64,000 bases of DNA, from the NCBI RefSeq assembly GCF_016651105.1, contig NZ_JAEKEL010000001.1:2098001-2162000 (forward strand). The letters run 5' to 3'. Positions 25,414 to 34,148 of this stretch are shown here, piece after piece. The stretch is from Pseudomonas sp. TH15. Lineage in GTDB: Bacteria > Pseudomonadota > Gammaproteobacteria > Pseudomonadales > Pseudomonadaceae. The notes beneath the pieces are model-generated. The model was not told where the DNA came from. It searched no databases and saw only the letters and a program-made list of their open reading frames with translations. The position numbers were made by a program, and so were the translations under genes. The stretch's first letter is position 1. Each line of letters opens with the position of its first letter.

Positions 25414-26718
25414 ATGAACCTCGATTCAACGGCGCCAGCGCTGGCTTACCAGTCAGGCTTCGGCAACGAATTCAGCAGCGAAGCGTTGCCCGGCGCACTG
25501 TCCGTCGGCCAGAACTCCCCGCAAAAAGTCCCGTACGGCCTCTACACCGAGCTGTTCTCCGGCACCGCGTTCACCATGGTCCGCAGCGAATCACGGCGTA
25601 CCTGGATGTACCGCATCACGCCGTCGGCCAACCACCCGGCATTCGTCAAACTGGAGCGGCAACTGGCCGGCGGCCCCTTGGGTGACGTGACCCCTAACCG
25701 CCTGCGCTGGAACCCGCTGGACATTCCGAGCGAACCGACCGACTTCATCGACGGGCTGGTGAGCATGGCCGCCAACTCCAGCGCGGAAAAACCGTCCGGG
25801 ATCAGCATCTACAGCTACCGCGCCAACCGCTCCATGGAGCGTGTGTTCTTCAACGCTGACGGCGAACTGCTGTTGGTGCCGGAGTTGGGCCGTCTGCGCA
25901 TCGCCACAGAGCTCGGTGTGCTGGACCTGGAACCACTGGAAATTGCCGTATTGCCGCGCGGGCTGAAATTTCGCGTCGAACTGCTCGACCCGCAAGCCCG
26001 CGGCTACATCGCCGAAAACCACGGTGCGCCGCTACGCCTGCCGGACCTCGGGCCGATTGGTAGCAACGGCCTGGCCAACCCACGGGACTTCCTGACCCCG
26101 GTGGCGCATTACGAAGACCTCAGGCAACCGACCACCTTGGTACAAAAATTCCTTGGTCAGTTGTGGGGCTGTGAACTCGATCATTCGCCGTTGAACGTGG
26201 TGGCCTGGCACGGCAACAACGTGCCGTACAAATATGACCTGCGCCGTTTCAATACCATCGGCACCGTGAGTTTTGATCACCCGGATCCGTCGATTTTCAC
26301 CGTCCTGACCTCGCCGACCAGCGTGCATGGTTTGGCGAATCTGGACTTCGTGATCTTCCCGCCGCGCTGGATGGTGGCCGAGAACACCTTCCGTCCGCCG
26401 TGGTTCCACCGCAACCTGATGAACGAATTCATGGGCCTGATCAAGGGCGAATACGACGCCAAGGCCGAGGGTTTCGTGCCCGGCGGCGCGTCCTTGCACA
26501 GCTGCATGAGCGCCCACGGCCCAGATGGCGAGAGCTGCACCAAGGCGATCAATGCCGAACTGGCCCCGGCGAAAATCGACAACACCATGGCCTTCATGTT
26601 CGAGACCAGCCAAGTGTTGCGCCCGCGCCAGTTCGCCCTCGATTGTCCGCAACTGCAAACCAACTACGATGCCTGCTGGGCCACGCTGCCCGTCACTTTC
26701 GACCCGACCCGGAGATAA
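25414..26718 (+). CDS. hmgA: homogentisate 1,2-dioxygenase
   Basis: A 434-residue ring-cleaving iron dioxygenase converting homogentisate to maleylacetoacetate in tyrosine and phenylalanine breakdown. [25 protein letters not shown] at the N-terminus is diagnostic. Iron ligands are visible in the C-terminal part: His and Glu in [14 protein letters not shown] and His in [11 protein letters not shown]. The start ATG at 25414 has CAGGAGG 4 bases upstream; an open frame from 25327 lacks a site. It is the first gene of hmgA-fahA-maiA. Loss of this gene gives pyomelanin formation in relatives. Confidence 0.97.
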   Translation: MNLDSTAPALAYQSGFGNEFSSEALPGALSVGQNSPQKVPYGLYTELFSGTAFTMVRSESRRTWMYRITPSANHPAFVKLERQLAGGPLGDVTPNRLRWNPLDIPSEPTDFIDGLVSMAANSSAEKPSGISIYSYRANRSMERVFFNADGELLLVPELGRLRIATELGVLDLEPLEIAVLPRGLKFRVELLDPQARGYIAENHGAPLRLPDLGPIGSNGLANPRDFLTPVAHYEDLRQPTTLVQKFLGQLWGCELDHSPLNVVAWHGNNVPYKYDLRRFNTIGTVSFDHPDPSIFTVLTSPTSVHGLANLDFVIFPPRWMVAENTFRPPWFHRNLMNEFMGLIKGEYDAKAEGFVPGGASLHSCMSAHGPDGESCTKAINAELAPAKIDNTMAFMFETSQVLRPRQFALDCPQLQTNYDACWATLPVTFDPTRR

Positions 26719-26721
26719 CCC

Positions 26722-28026
26722 ATGACTCAGACTTCCATCACTCGTAGCTGGGTTGCCTCCGCCAACGGCCACACGGATTTCCCATTGCAAAACCTGCCTC
26801 TGGGTGTGTTCAGCGTGAATGGCTCTGCACCACGTAGTGGCGTGGCCATCGGAGAACATATTTTCGATCTGGAAGCGGCCCTCGACGCCGGCCTGTTTGA
26901 CGGCGTGGCGCGTGCGGCGGTTGAAGCGACCCGTGGCGGTCAGCTCAATGCCTTCTTCGAACTGGGCCGCGAAGCCCGCGTTGCCCTGCGCGAACGTCTG
27001 CTGGAGCTGTTCGCCGAAGGCAGCACCCTGCATGGCAAAATCGAAGCCCAAGGCGCCAAACTGCTGCCACTGGCGGCGAATTGCGTGATGCACTTGCCGG
27101 CGAAAATCAACGACTACACCGACTTCTACGTCGGCATCGAGCATGCGCAAAACGTCGGCAAACTGTTCCGTCCCGACAACCCGCTGCTGCCGAACTACAA
27201 GTACGTGCCCATCGGTTATCACGGCCGCGCCTCGACCATCCGTCCGTCCGGCACTGACGTGCGCCGTCCGAAGGGCCAGACCCTGCCGGCCGGTCAGACC
27301 GAACCGACGTTTGGTCCGTGTGCACGCCTGGACTATGAACTGGAACTGGGTATCTGGATCGGCCAGGGCAACGACATGGGCGACTCCATCGCCATTGGCG
27401 ACGCCGCCGATCACATCGCCGGTTTCTGCCTGCTCAACGACTGGTCCGCGCGGGACATCCAGGCCTGGGAATACCAGCCACTGGGGCCGTTCCTGTCGAA
27501 GAGTTTTATCACCAGCATCTCGCCTTGGGTCGTCACCGCCGAAGCGCTGCAGCCATTCCGTCGCGCGCAACCTGTACGCCCTGAAGGTGATCCGCAACCG
27601 CTGCCATACCTGTTCGACAAGCGCGATCAGGCGGGCGGTGCTTTCGACATCGAGTTGGAAGTACTGCTGCTCACTGAAACCATGCGCGAGCAAAACCTGC
27701 CGGCCCATCGCCTGACCCTGAGCAACACAAAACACATGTATTGGACCGTGGCGCAAATGGTCGCGCACCACAGCGTCAACGGTTGCCAATTGCAGGCGGG
27801 CGATCTGTTCGGTTCGGGCACGTTGTCGGGCCCGGAAAACGGTCAGTTCGGCAGCTTGCTGGAAATCACTGAGGGCGGTAAAAAGCCGATCGAACTGGCG
27901 TCGGGCGAGGTGCGCAAATTCCTTGAGGATGGCGACGAAATCATCCTGCGCGCCCGTTGCAGCCGTGACGGGTTTGCCTCCATTGGTTTCGGCGAATGCC
28001 GTGGCAAAGTCGTGTCAGCACGTTAA
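26722..28026 (+). CDS. fahA: fumarylacetoacetase
   Basis: A 434-residue hydrolase that splits fumarylacetoacetate to fumarate and acetoacetate, the last step of the pathway. Metal-binding residues are seen in DFYVGIEHA (Asp), ARLDYELELGIWIG (two Glu) and LNDWSARDIQAWEYQPLGPFLSKSF (Asp). GYHGRASTIRPSGTDVRRPKGQ is a typical active-site block. It starts 3 bp after hmgA with GGAGA as ribosome site. The length matches bacterial and mammalian enzymes. Confidence 0.96.
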   Translation: MTQTSITRSWVASANGHTDFPLQNLPLGVFSVNGSAPRSGVAIGEHIFDLEAALDAGLFDGVARAAVEATRGGQLNAFFELGREARVALRERLLELFAEGSTLHGKIEAQGAKLLPLAANCVMHLPAKINDYTDFYVGIEHAQNVGKLFRPDNPLLPNYKYVPIGYHGRASTIRPSGTDVRRPKGQTLPAGQTEPTFGPCARLDYELELGIWIGQGNDMGDSIAIGDAADHIAGFCLLNDWSARDIQAWEYQPLGPFLSKSFITSISPWVVTAEALQPFRRAQPVRPEGDPQPLPYLFDKRDQAGGAFDIELEVLLLTETMREQNLPAHRLTLSNTKHMYWTVAQMVAHHSVNGCQLQAGDLFGSGTLSGPENGQFGSLLEITEGGKKPIELASGEVRKFLEDGDEIILRARCSRDGFASIGFGECRGKVVSAR

Positions 28027-28038
28027 GAGGATTGGGTC

Positions 28039-28674
28039 ATGGAACTCTTTACCTACTACCGTTCGACCTCGTCTTACCGGGTGCGCATCGCGTTGGCGCT
28101 GAAGGGGCTGGATTACCAGGCGCTGCCGGTCAACCTGATCGCACCGCCCGGTGGCGAGCACCGACAGCCGGCGTATCTGGCGGTCAACCCGCAAGGTCGG
28201 GTGCCGGCCTTGCGTACCGATGAAGGTGAACTGTTGATCCAGTCGCCGGCAATCATCGAGTACCTGGAGGAACGTTATCCACAGGTGCCTCTGCTGTCCA
28301 AAGACCTCGCTGCCCGCGCTCACGAGCGCGGCGTGGCGGCGGTGATCGGCTGCGATGTGCATCCGCTGCACAACGTCAGCGTGCTCAATAAACTGCGCCA
28401 GTTGGGGCACGATGAACCGCAAGTGGTGGAGTGGATCGGTCACTGGATCAGCCAAGGCCTGGCGACGGTGGAGCAGTTGATTGGAGATGCCGGTTACTGC
28501 TTCGGCGATCAACCGGGGCTGGCGGATGTTTACCTGATCCCGCAGCTGTACGCGGCTGAGCGTTTCAACATTTCATTTGAGGCCTATCCGCGGATTCGCC
28601 GGGTTGCGGCGCTGGCCGCGACACACCCGGCCTTCATCAAGGCCCATCCGGCGAATCAGCCGGACACCCCGTAA
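28039..28674 (+). CDS. maiA: maleylacetoacetate isomerase
   Basis: A 211-residue zeta-class glutathione transferase converting maleylacetoacetate to fumarylacetoacetate with glutathione. The signature YYRSTSSYRVRIALALKGLDY at residues 5-25 contains the Ser-Ser motif of this class (SSCSWRVRI type). LIQSPAIIEYLEERYPQVPLL and GDQPGLADVYLIPQLYAAERF are also standard. It lies 12 bp after fahA in the same operon and completes the homogentisate central pathway. Confidence 0.95.
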   Translation: MELFTYYRSTSSYRVRIALALKGLDYQALPVNLIAPPGGEHRQPAYLAVNPQGRVPALRTDEGELLIQSPAIIEYLEERYPQVPLLSKDLAARAHERGVAAVIGCDVHPLHNVSVLNKLRQLGHDEPQVVEWIGHWISQGLATVEQLIGDAGYCFGDQPGLADVYLIPQLYAAERFNISFEAYPRIRRVAALAATHPAFIKAHPANQPDTP

Positions 28675-28682
28675 GCAAAATC

Positions 28683-28772
28683 GTGGGAGCAAGACCCGCC
28701 CGCGAGGGCGGTGGTTCAGTTATTTATTGTGTAGCTGATCCACCGCCTTCGCGGGCAAGCCTTGCTCCCACA
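28683..28772. repeat. REPIN
   Basis: GTGGGAGCAAGACCCGCCCG and CGGGCAAGCCTTGCTCCCAC form the arms around about 35 bases. It separates maiA from the MFS gene. Confidence 0.88.
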
Positions 28773-28822
28773 AGGTGTTTTGCAACACAAAAAAACCATA
28801 AAAACAAAACAGGTACCTTGCG

Positions 28823-30178
28823 ATGCACAACCAGATTGCCAGCTTCCGGGCGGCACTCGACGCCCGTCCTGTGTCCCGTTATCAATGGTTGCTCCTTTTG
28901 CTGTTGGCATTGCTGCTGGTGACCGACGGTTACGACGCGCAAGTCCTCGGTTACGTAGTCCCGGCCCTGGCCCAGGATTGGGGCCTGGAAAAAGCCGCGT
29001 TCGGCCCCGTGTTCAGCGCCAACCTGTTGGGCCTGACCCTGGGTTCACTGGCTGTCACTCCGCTGGCGGATCGCTTTGGCGTGCGTCGTATTCTGCTGTG
29101 TTGCGTGCTGATCTACGCCACGCTCACGGTGTTGATGGTGTTCGCCAATTCCCTGAATACCCTGATGGCCGCGCGGTTCATTTGCGGGATCGGCATGGGC
29201 GGGGCGATGCCGAGCGCGATGGCGCTGATGTCGGAGTATTCGCCACCGCGACTGCGCACCTTGATGGTGACGTTGGCCGCTTGCGGGTTTTCATTCGGCG
29301 GTGCGGCGGGTGGGTTTGTCGCGGCGGGTTTCATCGACAGTTTCGGCTGGCAAGCGGTGTTCCTCGCCGGCGGCGTCACGCCCTTGCTGCTGTTTCCGTT
29401 CCTGGCCTGGTTCCTTCCTGAATCCCTGCCGCGTTTACTTCGCGATGCACCGCCCTACGCACGCTTGCGCAAAGTCACCGCGCGGATGCTGCCGGACTGG
29501 CAACCGCCCGCCGCCTCGGTTGAACAAAACGAGCAAGAGCAGGGCAGCAAACTCACGGTGCTGGAGTTGTTCCGCAACGGTTATGCGCGCCCGACGTTGC
29601 TGATCTGGGCAACCTTTTTCGTCAGCCTGATCCTGCTGTATTTCATGATCAGTTGGCTGCCGACGCTGTTGCTGGAAAGTGGCTTGAAACTTAATGAAGC
29701 CAACCTGGTGACGTCGATGTTCCTGTTCGCCGGCACCATCGGTGCGATCTGCATGGCCTGGTTTGCCGACCGTCTCAAAAGCAAAGTGCGTCTGCTGTCC
29801 TGCGTGCTGGCTGCGGCGGCGCTGTGCACGATTTTGCTGGGCCTCAATCACGACAATCCGCGTTATCTGGTGGCCAGCGTATTTGCCGCCGGGTTCTGCA
29901 TCATCGGCGGGCAACTGACCCTCAACGCCTTCGCGAGTAACTTCTACCCGGCGCAGGTGCGCGCCACCGGCACCGGTTGGGCGCTGGGCGTGGGACGTTT
30001 CGGTTCGATCCTCGGGCCGCTGTTTGGCAGCATGCTGCTGGCGATGCACGTTCCGGTGCAGCAGATTTTCTTCTTCTGTGCGATACCGGCGGTGATTGCG
30101 GCGTTGTTCATCATCCAGGTGCGCTCACCGGTTGATGCAACATCGGGTGATCCGTCGGGGGTGGTGGTTAAACCTTGA
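28823..30178 (+). CDS. MFS transporter, aromatic acid:proton symporter type
   Basis: A 451-residue inner-membrane transporter with 12 predicted helices. The first helix carries LLLLALLLVTDGYDAQVLGYVVPAL, the DGYD signature of the AAHS family (PcaK, BenK, MhpT). The loop 2-3 motif is PLADRFGVRR, and helix 5 reads GFSFGGAAGGFVAA. It follows the homogentisate operon after a REPIN, so it probably brings in an aromatic acid that feeds homogentisate, such as a hydroxyphenyl acid. The substrate is inferred from family and position. The upstream sequence TACCTTGCG is a weak ribosome site. Confidence 0.88.
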   Translation: MHNQIASFRAALDARPVSRYQWLLLLLLALLLVTDGYDAQVLGYVVPALAQDWGLEKAAFGPVFSANLLGLTLGSLAVTPLADRFGVRRILLCCVLIYATLTVLMVFANSLNTLMAARFICGIGMGGAMPSAMALMSEYSPPRLRTLMVTLAACGFSFGGAAGGFVAAGFIDSFGWQAVFLAGGVTPLLLFPFLAWFLPESLPRLLRDAPPYARLRKVTARMLPDWQPPAASVEQNEQEQGSKLTVLELFRNGYARPTLLIWATFFVSLILLYFMISWLPTLLLESGLKLNEANLVTSMFLFAGTIGAICMAWFADRLKSKVRLLSCVLAAAALCTILLGLNHDNPRYLVASVFAAGFCIIGGQLTLNAFASNFYPAQVRATGTGWALGVGRFGSILGPLFGSMLLAMHVPVQQIFFFCAIPAVIAALFIIQVRSPVDATSGDPSGVVVKP

Positions 30179-30252
30179 AGATCAAAAGATCGCAGCACCT
30201 ACATTGGGACGGCGTACACCCTGTAGGAGCTGCCGAAGGCTGCGATCTTTTG
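30179..30252. repeat. GATCGCAGC-type inverted repeat
   Basis: AGATCAAAAGATCGCAG on the left and CTGCCGAAGGCTGCGATCTTTT on the right. It lies between two converging genes and could serve as a terminator for both. Confidence 0.75.
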
Positions 30253-30255
30253 CGT

Positions 30256-31059
30256 TTAATGAACCACAGAATTTGGTGGCAGGTGGCCCAAACGTTCGGT
30301 CAGGCGAATCCGCTGGATCGGGTCATCGCTGAGCAGCAGCGCGTGCTCCAGGTCGAAACGCTCGGCGTTCGGGCAGTCGAGGCGTTGATAGAGGCTGGCC
30401 CGGGCCAGGTAGTCGGCGGCGTTGCCGTTGCCCAGTTCCAGCACTCGCTCAGCGTCAATCAACGCGCCGATGTAGTCATCGTTGGAAAGGTGCAACTGGC
30501 GCAGGTTGCGTGACAGGCGCTGGAGCATGTGCGCCGGCTCCGCCGTCAGTAAATGCTCGGCGCTGAGTTTGATGTTCGGGCCGTACTGACGTTGCAGCAA
30601 GTCGCGGCAGTCGTTGGGGTACAACCGGCGCCCACCGCAGGGGTCCAGCAGGTGATCGGCGCCTTGCACCCGCAGCAGGAAATGCCCGGGGAAGTTGACC
30701 CCGACCAGAGGGATCTCCAGCCTTCTGGCCAGCTCCAGTGCAATCAACCCTAACGCCAGCGGTTGGCCTCGACGACGTTCCAGCACCTTGTGAATCAACG
30801 CCACTTGCGGGCGCAATGGAGTGAAGTCGTCCTGGGCGAACCCCAGGTCATTCATGCGGCGCAACAACGGCTGGGCCAGTTCGCTCACCGGTAGCATCGG
30901 CAGGCCTGAGCTGACCCGTTGTTGCAGGTCCTTGAAGTCCGCCAGAACGTCCTCGGGGTTCATCTCGGCATCATGTTCGGCCGCAATCCACAGCGCCGCC
31001 TCGAACAGGGCGGGCGGTGAGCGTTGCAGGCAGGCGAAAAAACGTTGGCGCGGGGTCAT
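30256..31059 (-). CDS. SirB1-family transglutaminase-like protein
   Basis: A 267-residue cytoplasmic protein of the SirB1 family: a transglutaminase-like fold followed by a TPR-like tail. Key blocks are HKVLERRRGQPLALGLIALELARRLEIPLVGVNFPGHFLLRVQG and HLLDPCGGRRLYPNDC. The usual catalytic cysteine position (RxGxC) is replaced by GQPLALG, as in many family members, so enzymatic activity is doubtful. The tail has LSNDDYIGALIDAERVLELGNGNAADYLARASLYQRL. The start is the ATG at 31059, with GGAG upstream. Function unknown; the neighbours give no hint. Confidence 0.85.
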   Translation of the reverse strand: MTPRQRFFACLQRSPPALFEAALWIAAEHDAEMNPEDVLADFKDLQQRVSSGLPMLPVSELAQPLLRRMNDLGFAQDDFTPLRPQVALIHKVLERRRGQPLALGLIALELARRLEIPLVGVNFPGHFLLRVQGADHLLDPCGGRRLYPNDCRDLLQRQYGPNIKLSAEHLLTAEPAHMLQRLSRNLRQLHLSNDDYIGALIDAERVLELGNGNAADYLARASLYQRLDCPNAERFDLEHALLLSDDPIQRIRLTERLGHLPPNSVVH

Positions 31060-31242
31060 CAAAATCTCCGGGGCATGCCTCGTTTTAGCCCCGCCACAGG
31101 TTTTCGTCCAGTGTCGTAAACAGGCGGTTACAGGTTATGTCCTAAAGCCCTGAAAGGCTCGTTGCTTATTCCGGTGCGCTTCAGCAATTTTCAGGCGCAA
31201 GCCTATACTGGCGACTACAAGAAGTGATTCGGGAGCCCGACG

Positions 31243-32262
31243 ATGTTCGCTCTCATGCAAAGCACTCGCCTTGAATCGCTGCACCTTAGCGTAGACCCGG
31301 TCACCGGGTTGAAGGCGGTGATTGCCATTCATAACAGCCGCCTGGGGCCTGCCCTGGGCGGATGTCGTTACCTTGCCTATCCCAGCGACGAATCCGCAGT
31401 CGAGGACGCCATGCGCCTCGCCCAAGGCATGAGCTACAAGGCGGCCTTGGCCGGTCTTGCCCAGGGCGGCGGCGTGGCGGTGATTGTTCGCCCGGTCCAT
31501 GTCGAAAACCGCGCGGCGTTGTTTGAAGCCTTCGGGCGTTGCATCAATCAGCTCGACGGTCGCTACATCACCGCCATCGACAGCGGCACCTCGGTGGCGG
31601 ACATGGATTGCATCGCCCAACAGACCCAGCACGTCACCAGCACCACTTCGGCGGGAGACCCGGCACCACACGCCGCAATGGGCGTGTTCACCGGCATTCG
31701 CGCCACCGCCATGGCCCGGCTCGGCAGCGATAACCTCGAAGGTTTGCGCGTTGCCATCCAGGGCCTGGGCAACGTCGGTTATGCGCTGGCTGAACAACTG
31801 CACGCCGCCGGCGCCGAACTGTTGGTCAGCGACATCGATCACGGCAAAGTGCAACTGGCGATGGAGCAGCTCGGCGCGCATCCGATCGCCAACGAAGCAT
31901 TGCTCAGTACCCCGTGCGACATCCTTGCGCCTTGTGGCCTGGGCGGTGTACTCAACAGTCATAGCGTGACGCAACTGCGCTGCTCGGCGGTGGCCGGGTC
32001 GGCGAATAATCAACTGACGCATCTGGATGTCGCCGATCAGCTTGAACGGCGCGGGATTCTGTATGCGCCGGATTACGTGATCAATTCCGGCGGGCTGATC
32101 TACGTTTCGCTCAAACACCGCGGCGAAGAGCTGTCGACGATCACCGCCCACCTGTCGAAAATCGCTTCGCGGCTGACTGAAGTGTTTGCCCATGCGCAGG
32201 CGGAAAAGCGCTCGCCGGCGCGGGTGGCGGATGAGTTGGCGGAGAAGGTTTTGTATCGGTGA
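31243..32262 (+). CDS. leucine/phenylalanine/valine dehydrogenase-like protein lacking the catalytic Lys
   Basis: A 339-residue member of the Glu/Leu/Phe/Val dehydrogenase family, which oxidatively deaminates amino acids with NAD. RLGPALGGCRYL and LAQGMSYKAALAGLAQGGG match the substrate domain, and VAIQGLGNVGYALAEQLHAAGAELLVSDID is the NAD fold. The substrate-binding lysine is K66 in MSYKAA. The catalytic lysine expected 12 residues later (GGGK) is V78: the codons read GGC GGC GGC GTG GCG. All other blocks are intact and the length is normal, so this is not general decay. Either catalysis is lost or the role has changed. Confidence 0.88.
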   Translation: MFALMQSTRLESLHLSVDPVTGLKAVIAIHNSRLGPALGGCRYLAYPSDESAVEDAMRLAQGMSYKAALAGLAQGGGVAVIVRPVHVENRAALFEAFGRCINQLDGRYITAIDSGTSVADMDCIAQQTQHVTSTTSAGDPAPHAAMGVFTGIRATAMARLGSDNLEGLRVAIQGLGNVGYALAEQLHAAGAELLVSDIDHGKVQLAMEQLGAHPIANEALLSTPCDILAPCGLGGVLNSHSVTQLRCSAVAGSANNQLTHLDVADQLERRGILYAPDYVINSGGLIYVSLKHRGEELSTITAHLSKIASRLTEVFAHAQAEKRSPARVADELAEKVLYR

Positions 32263-32274
32263 TTTGCAGAGCAA

Positions 32275-32367
32275 GATCAAGATCAAAAGGTCGCAGCCTT
32301 CGGCAGCTCCTACGGTGTTTTGTGTACACCTGTAGGAGCTGCCGAAGGCTGCGATCTTTTGATCTTC
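32275..32367. repeat. GATCGCAGC-type inverted repeat
   Basis: AGATCAAAAGGTCGCAGCC on the left and GGCTGCGATCTTTTGATCTT on the right, with AGCTCCTACGG/CTGTAGGAGCT inside. The ends contain TTTTGATCT, the seed of the minisatellite unit at 53993. Confidence 0.8.
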
Positions 32368-32373
32368 AGCCAT

Positions 32374-32406
32374 TAAAAAGGCCCGGAGTCCAATGACTCA
32401 GAGCCT
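32374..32406 (-). terminator. terminator of yebG
   Basis: On the minus strand GGCTCTGAGTC-ATTG-GACTCCGGGCC is followed by TTTTTAAT. It lies about 20 bp beyond the yebG stop codon. Confidence 0.88.
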
Positions 32407-32424
32407 ATTCAATTCGGGCGTTGC

Positions 32425-32766
32425 TTATTTTGCAGGCTTGGCTGCTTTCGCTGGCTTGACTGGCTCGGCGGCTTCAGCCACCTCGACAGGTTTAGCAACT
32501 TCAATGACTTCAGCCGGCGCGCTCAGCAACTCGGACAGTGCGTCCGGCTGGCTCTTGAACGCCTTGGCGAACACATCGCGGTTCTTCGCCATGTAAATCC
32601 CGGCTTCTTCGACTTGCTGCTCGCTCAGGGACGGAACGGCTTTTTGCAACACTTCAGCCAGCAATTCGGCCAGTTCGAGCATTTTGTCATGACGGTCAGC
32701 TTCGGCTTTATCCATGAACAAGCGCTCCAGATCTCGGCTGCTGCGGTATACCACTTCGACGGCCAT
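32425..32766 (-). CDS. yebG: YebG-family SOS protein
   Basis: A 113-residue small protein of the YebG family, DNA-damage-inducible in E. coli. The start MAVEVVYRSSRDLERLFMDKAEADRHDKMLELAELLAEVLQK is the conserved part (residues 1-75). The tail is a Lys/Pro/Ala-rich low-complexity segment (KPAKAAKPAK) that may contact DNA or RNA. A near-perfect LexA box lies 44 bp upstream of the ATG, which independently supports SOS control. The molecular function of YebG is unknown. Confidence 0.92.
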   Translation of the reverse strand: MAVEVVYRSSRDLERLFMDKAEADRHDKMLELAELLAEVLQKAVPSLSEQQVEEAGIYMAKNRDVFAKAFKSQPDALSELLSAPAEVIEVAKPVEVAEAAEPVKPAKAAKPAK

Positions 32767-32809
32767 TCACCACCTCACATGCCTTCACATTAAGTTGTCT
32801 TTGCGACTA

Positions 32810-32825
32810 CTGTATCTATATACAG
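32810..32825. promoter_or_regulatory. LexA (SOS) box of yebG
   Basis: CTGTATCTATATACAG fits the CTG-N10-CAG SOS box, with an AT-rich centre close to the consensus. It is placed in the yebG promoter. Confidence 0.9.
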
Positions 32826-32911
32826 CGAAAAGGATAAGCGAATCCCTGCGCTTTGGGTAGTGGCTTTTTAATGTAGACCGAATTTGGCGTTTGTCAGGTG
32901 GACCGTGTTGT

Positions 32912-32985
32912 TCCATTCGCGGGTAAGCCTCGCTCCTACAGGTCGGTGTGATCCGTAGGAGCGAGGCTTGCCCGCGAAGGCGTCC
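32912..32985. repeat. REPIN
   Basis: CGCGGGTAAGCCTCGCTCCTAC and GTAGGAGCGAGGCTTGCCCGCG face each other with only about 14 bases between them, an unusually short loop compared with the other REPINs here. Confidence 0.88.
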
Positions 32986-33122
32986 GTCCCGACAGCACAA
33001 AAGTGTCCAGTGGCAGCCTATCGCCATCTCACTCAACAGCCTCTGGCCTTTTTTCTGCATGCAGAACAACCGTCACGTCCAACCCGCATCATCCGCTCGA
33101 ACCGAGCTAAGGAAGAACCATC

Positions 33123-33623
33123 GTGAAAATCAATTGGGCCGAGAACCTGCGGCAGAACGTGCATCAACTTGCCGAGTCCCTGGGCAACCTGTTCGTCGAG
33201 ACCTTCCATTACGCGGCGTTGTTCGCCATCGGTGCGGTGACCGCGTGGGCGGCGGTGATGGAGTTTTTGCAGATGATCGAGGCGGGGCACATCAAGATCG
33301 ATGACATCTTGCTGCTGTTCATCTACCTCGAACTGGGGGCGATGGTCGGGATTTACTTCAAGACCAACCACATGCCGGTGCGCTTCCTGATCTACGTGGC
33401 GATCACTGCGCTGACGCGCCTGCTGATCTCCAACGTCTCGCACCACAACCCACCAGACATCGGCATCATCTACCTGTGCGGCGGGATTCTGCTGTTGGCG
33501 TTTTCGATTCTGGTGGTGCGATACGCCTCGTCGCAATTCCCCTCGGTGAAGATCGAACACCCGCAGCGCAAGATTGGCGCAGGTTCCGGTGAGCATCCCG
33601 AAGTGGAGAAGGGCGAGCTTTAA
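33123..33623 (+). CDS. psiE: phosphate-starvation-inducible protein PsiE
   Basis: A 166-residue inner-membrane protein of the PsiE family with four hydrophobic segments: FHYAALFAIGAVTAWAAVMEF, ILLLFIYLELGAMVGIYF, VRFLIYVAITALTRLLI and IYLCGGILLLAFSILVVRY. The KTNHMPVRFLIYVAITALTR block is characteristic. The family is named for phosphate-starvation induction in E. coli, but no Pho box (CTGTCAT-type repeat) is visible upstream here, so that control is not supported. Its last four bases overlap the end of the convergent DUF3509 gene. Function unknown. Confidence 0.92.
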   Translation: MKINWAENLRQNVHQLAESLGNLFVETFHYAALFAIGAVTAWAAVMEFLQMIEAGHIKIDDILLLFIYLELGAMVGIYFKTNHMPVRFLIYVAITALTRLLISNVSHHNPPDIGIIYLCGGILLLAFSILVVRYASSQFPSVKIEHPQRKIGAGSGEHPEVEKGEL

Positions 33624-33937
33624 AGCCCGAACGCGACGCGAGGCTGGCCTTTGATTTGTGGCGGCGGCAGGTTGCGATTGTCGCCGTCGGTCATCGCTTC
33701 GAGGATCGCCACGGCGCTGTGGCCCTGTTCGATGGCGATGCCGAACTGAATGCTTTGCACCAAGCGCTTCAGACGCTTGGGATCATTGCGCTGCTCGGCG
33801 CTGATCATCCGTTTAGCGACCACGCGGCCGCTGTTGGACAGGGTCAGCATGATGCTGCCGTCCAGACCCTGAATGCTCAGGTTGATCTGATAATCCGGTG
33901 CAAAGGCATCGGTAATGAGCTGAAAAGGGTTGTCCAT
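33620..33937 (-). CDS. DUF3509 domain protein
   Basis: A 105-residue cytoplasmic protein of the DUF3509 family, which is found almost only in Pseudomonas. Core blocks are LSIQGLDGSIMLTLSNSGRVVAKRMISAEQRNDPKRLKRLVQSIQFGIAIEQG and a short C-terminal basic tail. It converges on psiE with a 4-bp overlap. The 210 bp between it and the serine permease hold only the bidirectional terminator at 34102. Function unknown. Confidence 0.88.
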   Translation of the reverse strand: MDNPFQLITDAFAPDYQINLSIQGLDGSIMLTLSNSGRVVAKRMISAEQRNDPKRLKRLVQSIQFGIAIEQGHSAVAILEAMTDGDNRNLPPPQIKGQPRVAFGL

Positions 33938-34101
33938 GATGCGTCACCGCCTGATTGAACGTGCAGTTGTTGACCGGCCATGATCGGGTTGGTTCGCAAT
34001 ACCGGACCATCGGCATTCCATGTTCATGTACTTTCATCCATGTCGTGTAGGAGGGCATAGCAAGGGCCATGCCGGGAAAACTGTCGAACAATGATCACGG
34101 C

Positions 34102-34137
34102 AAAAAGCAGGCGGGCACCATGGCCCGCCTTCTTTTT
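34102..34137. terminator. bidirectional terminator after the serine permease
   Basis: AAAAAGCAGGCGGGC-ACCAT-GGCCCGCCTTCTTTTT hairpin with an A run on one side and a T run on the other. It ends the permease transcript on the minus strand. Confidence 0.88.
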
Positions 34138-34148
34138 GCCTGCCCGAT

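Noticed and set aside
26032..27789. 585-codon frame antisense to hmgA and fahA
   Set aside because: Shadow of strong codon bias on the real genes, both of which have intact catalytic motifs.
32990..33122. Pho box upstream of psiE
   Set aside because: No CTGTCAT-type direct repeat could be found; the gene name alone does not prove phosphate control here.
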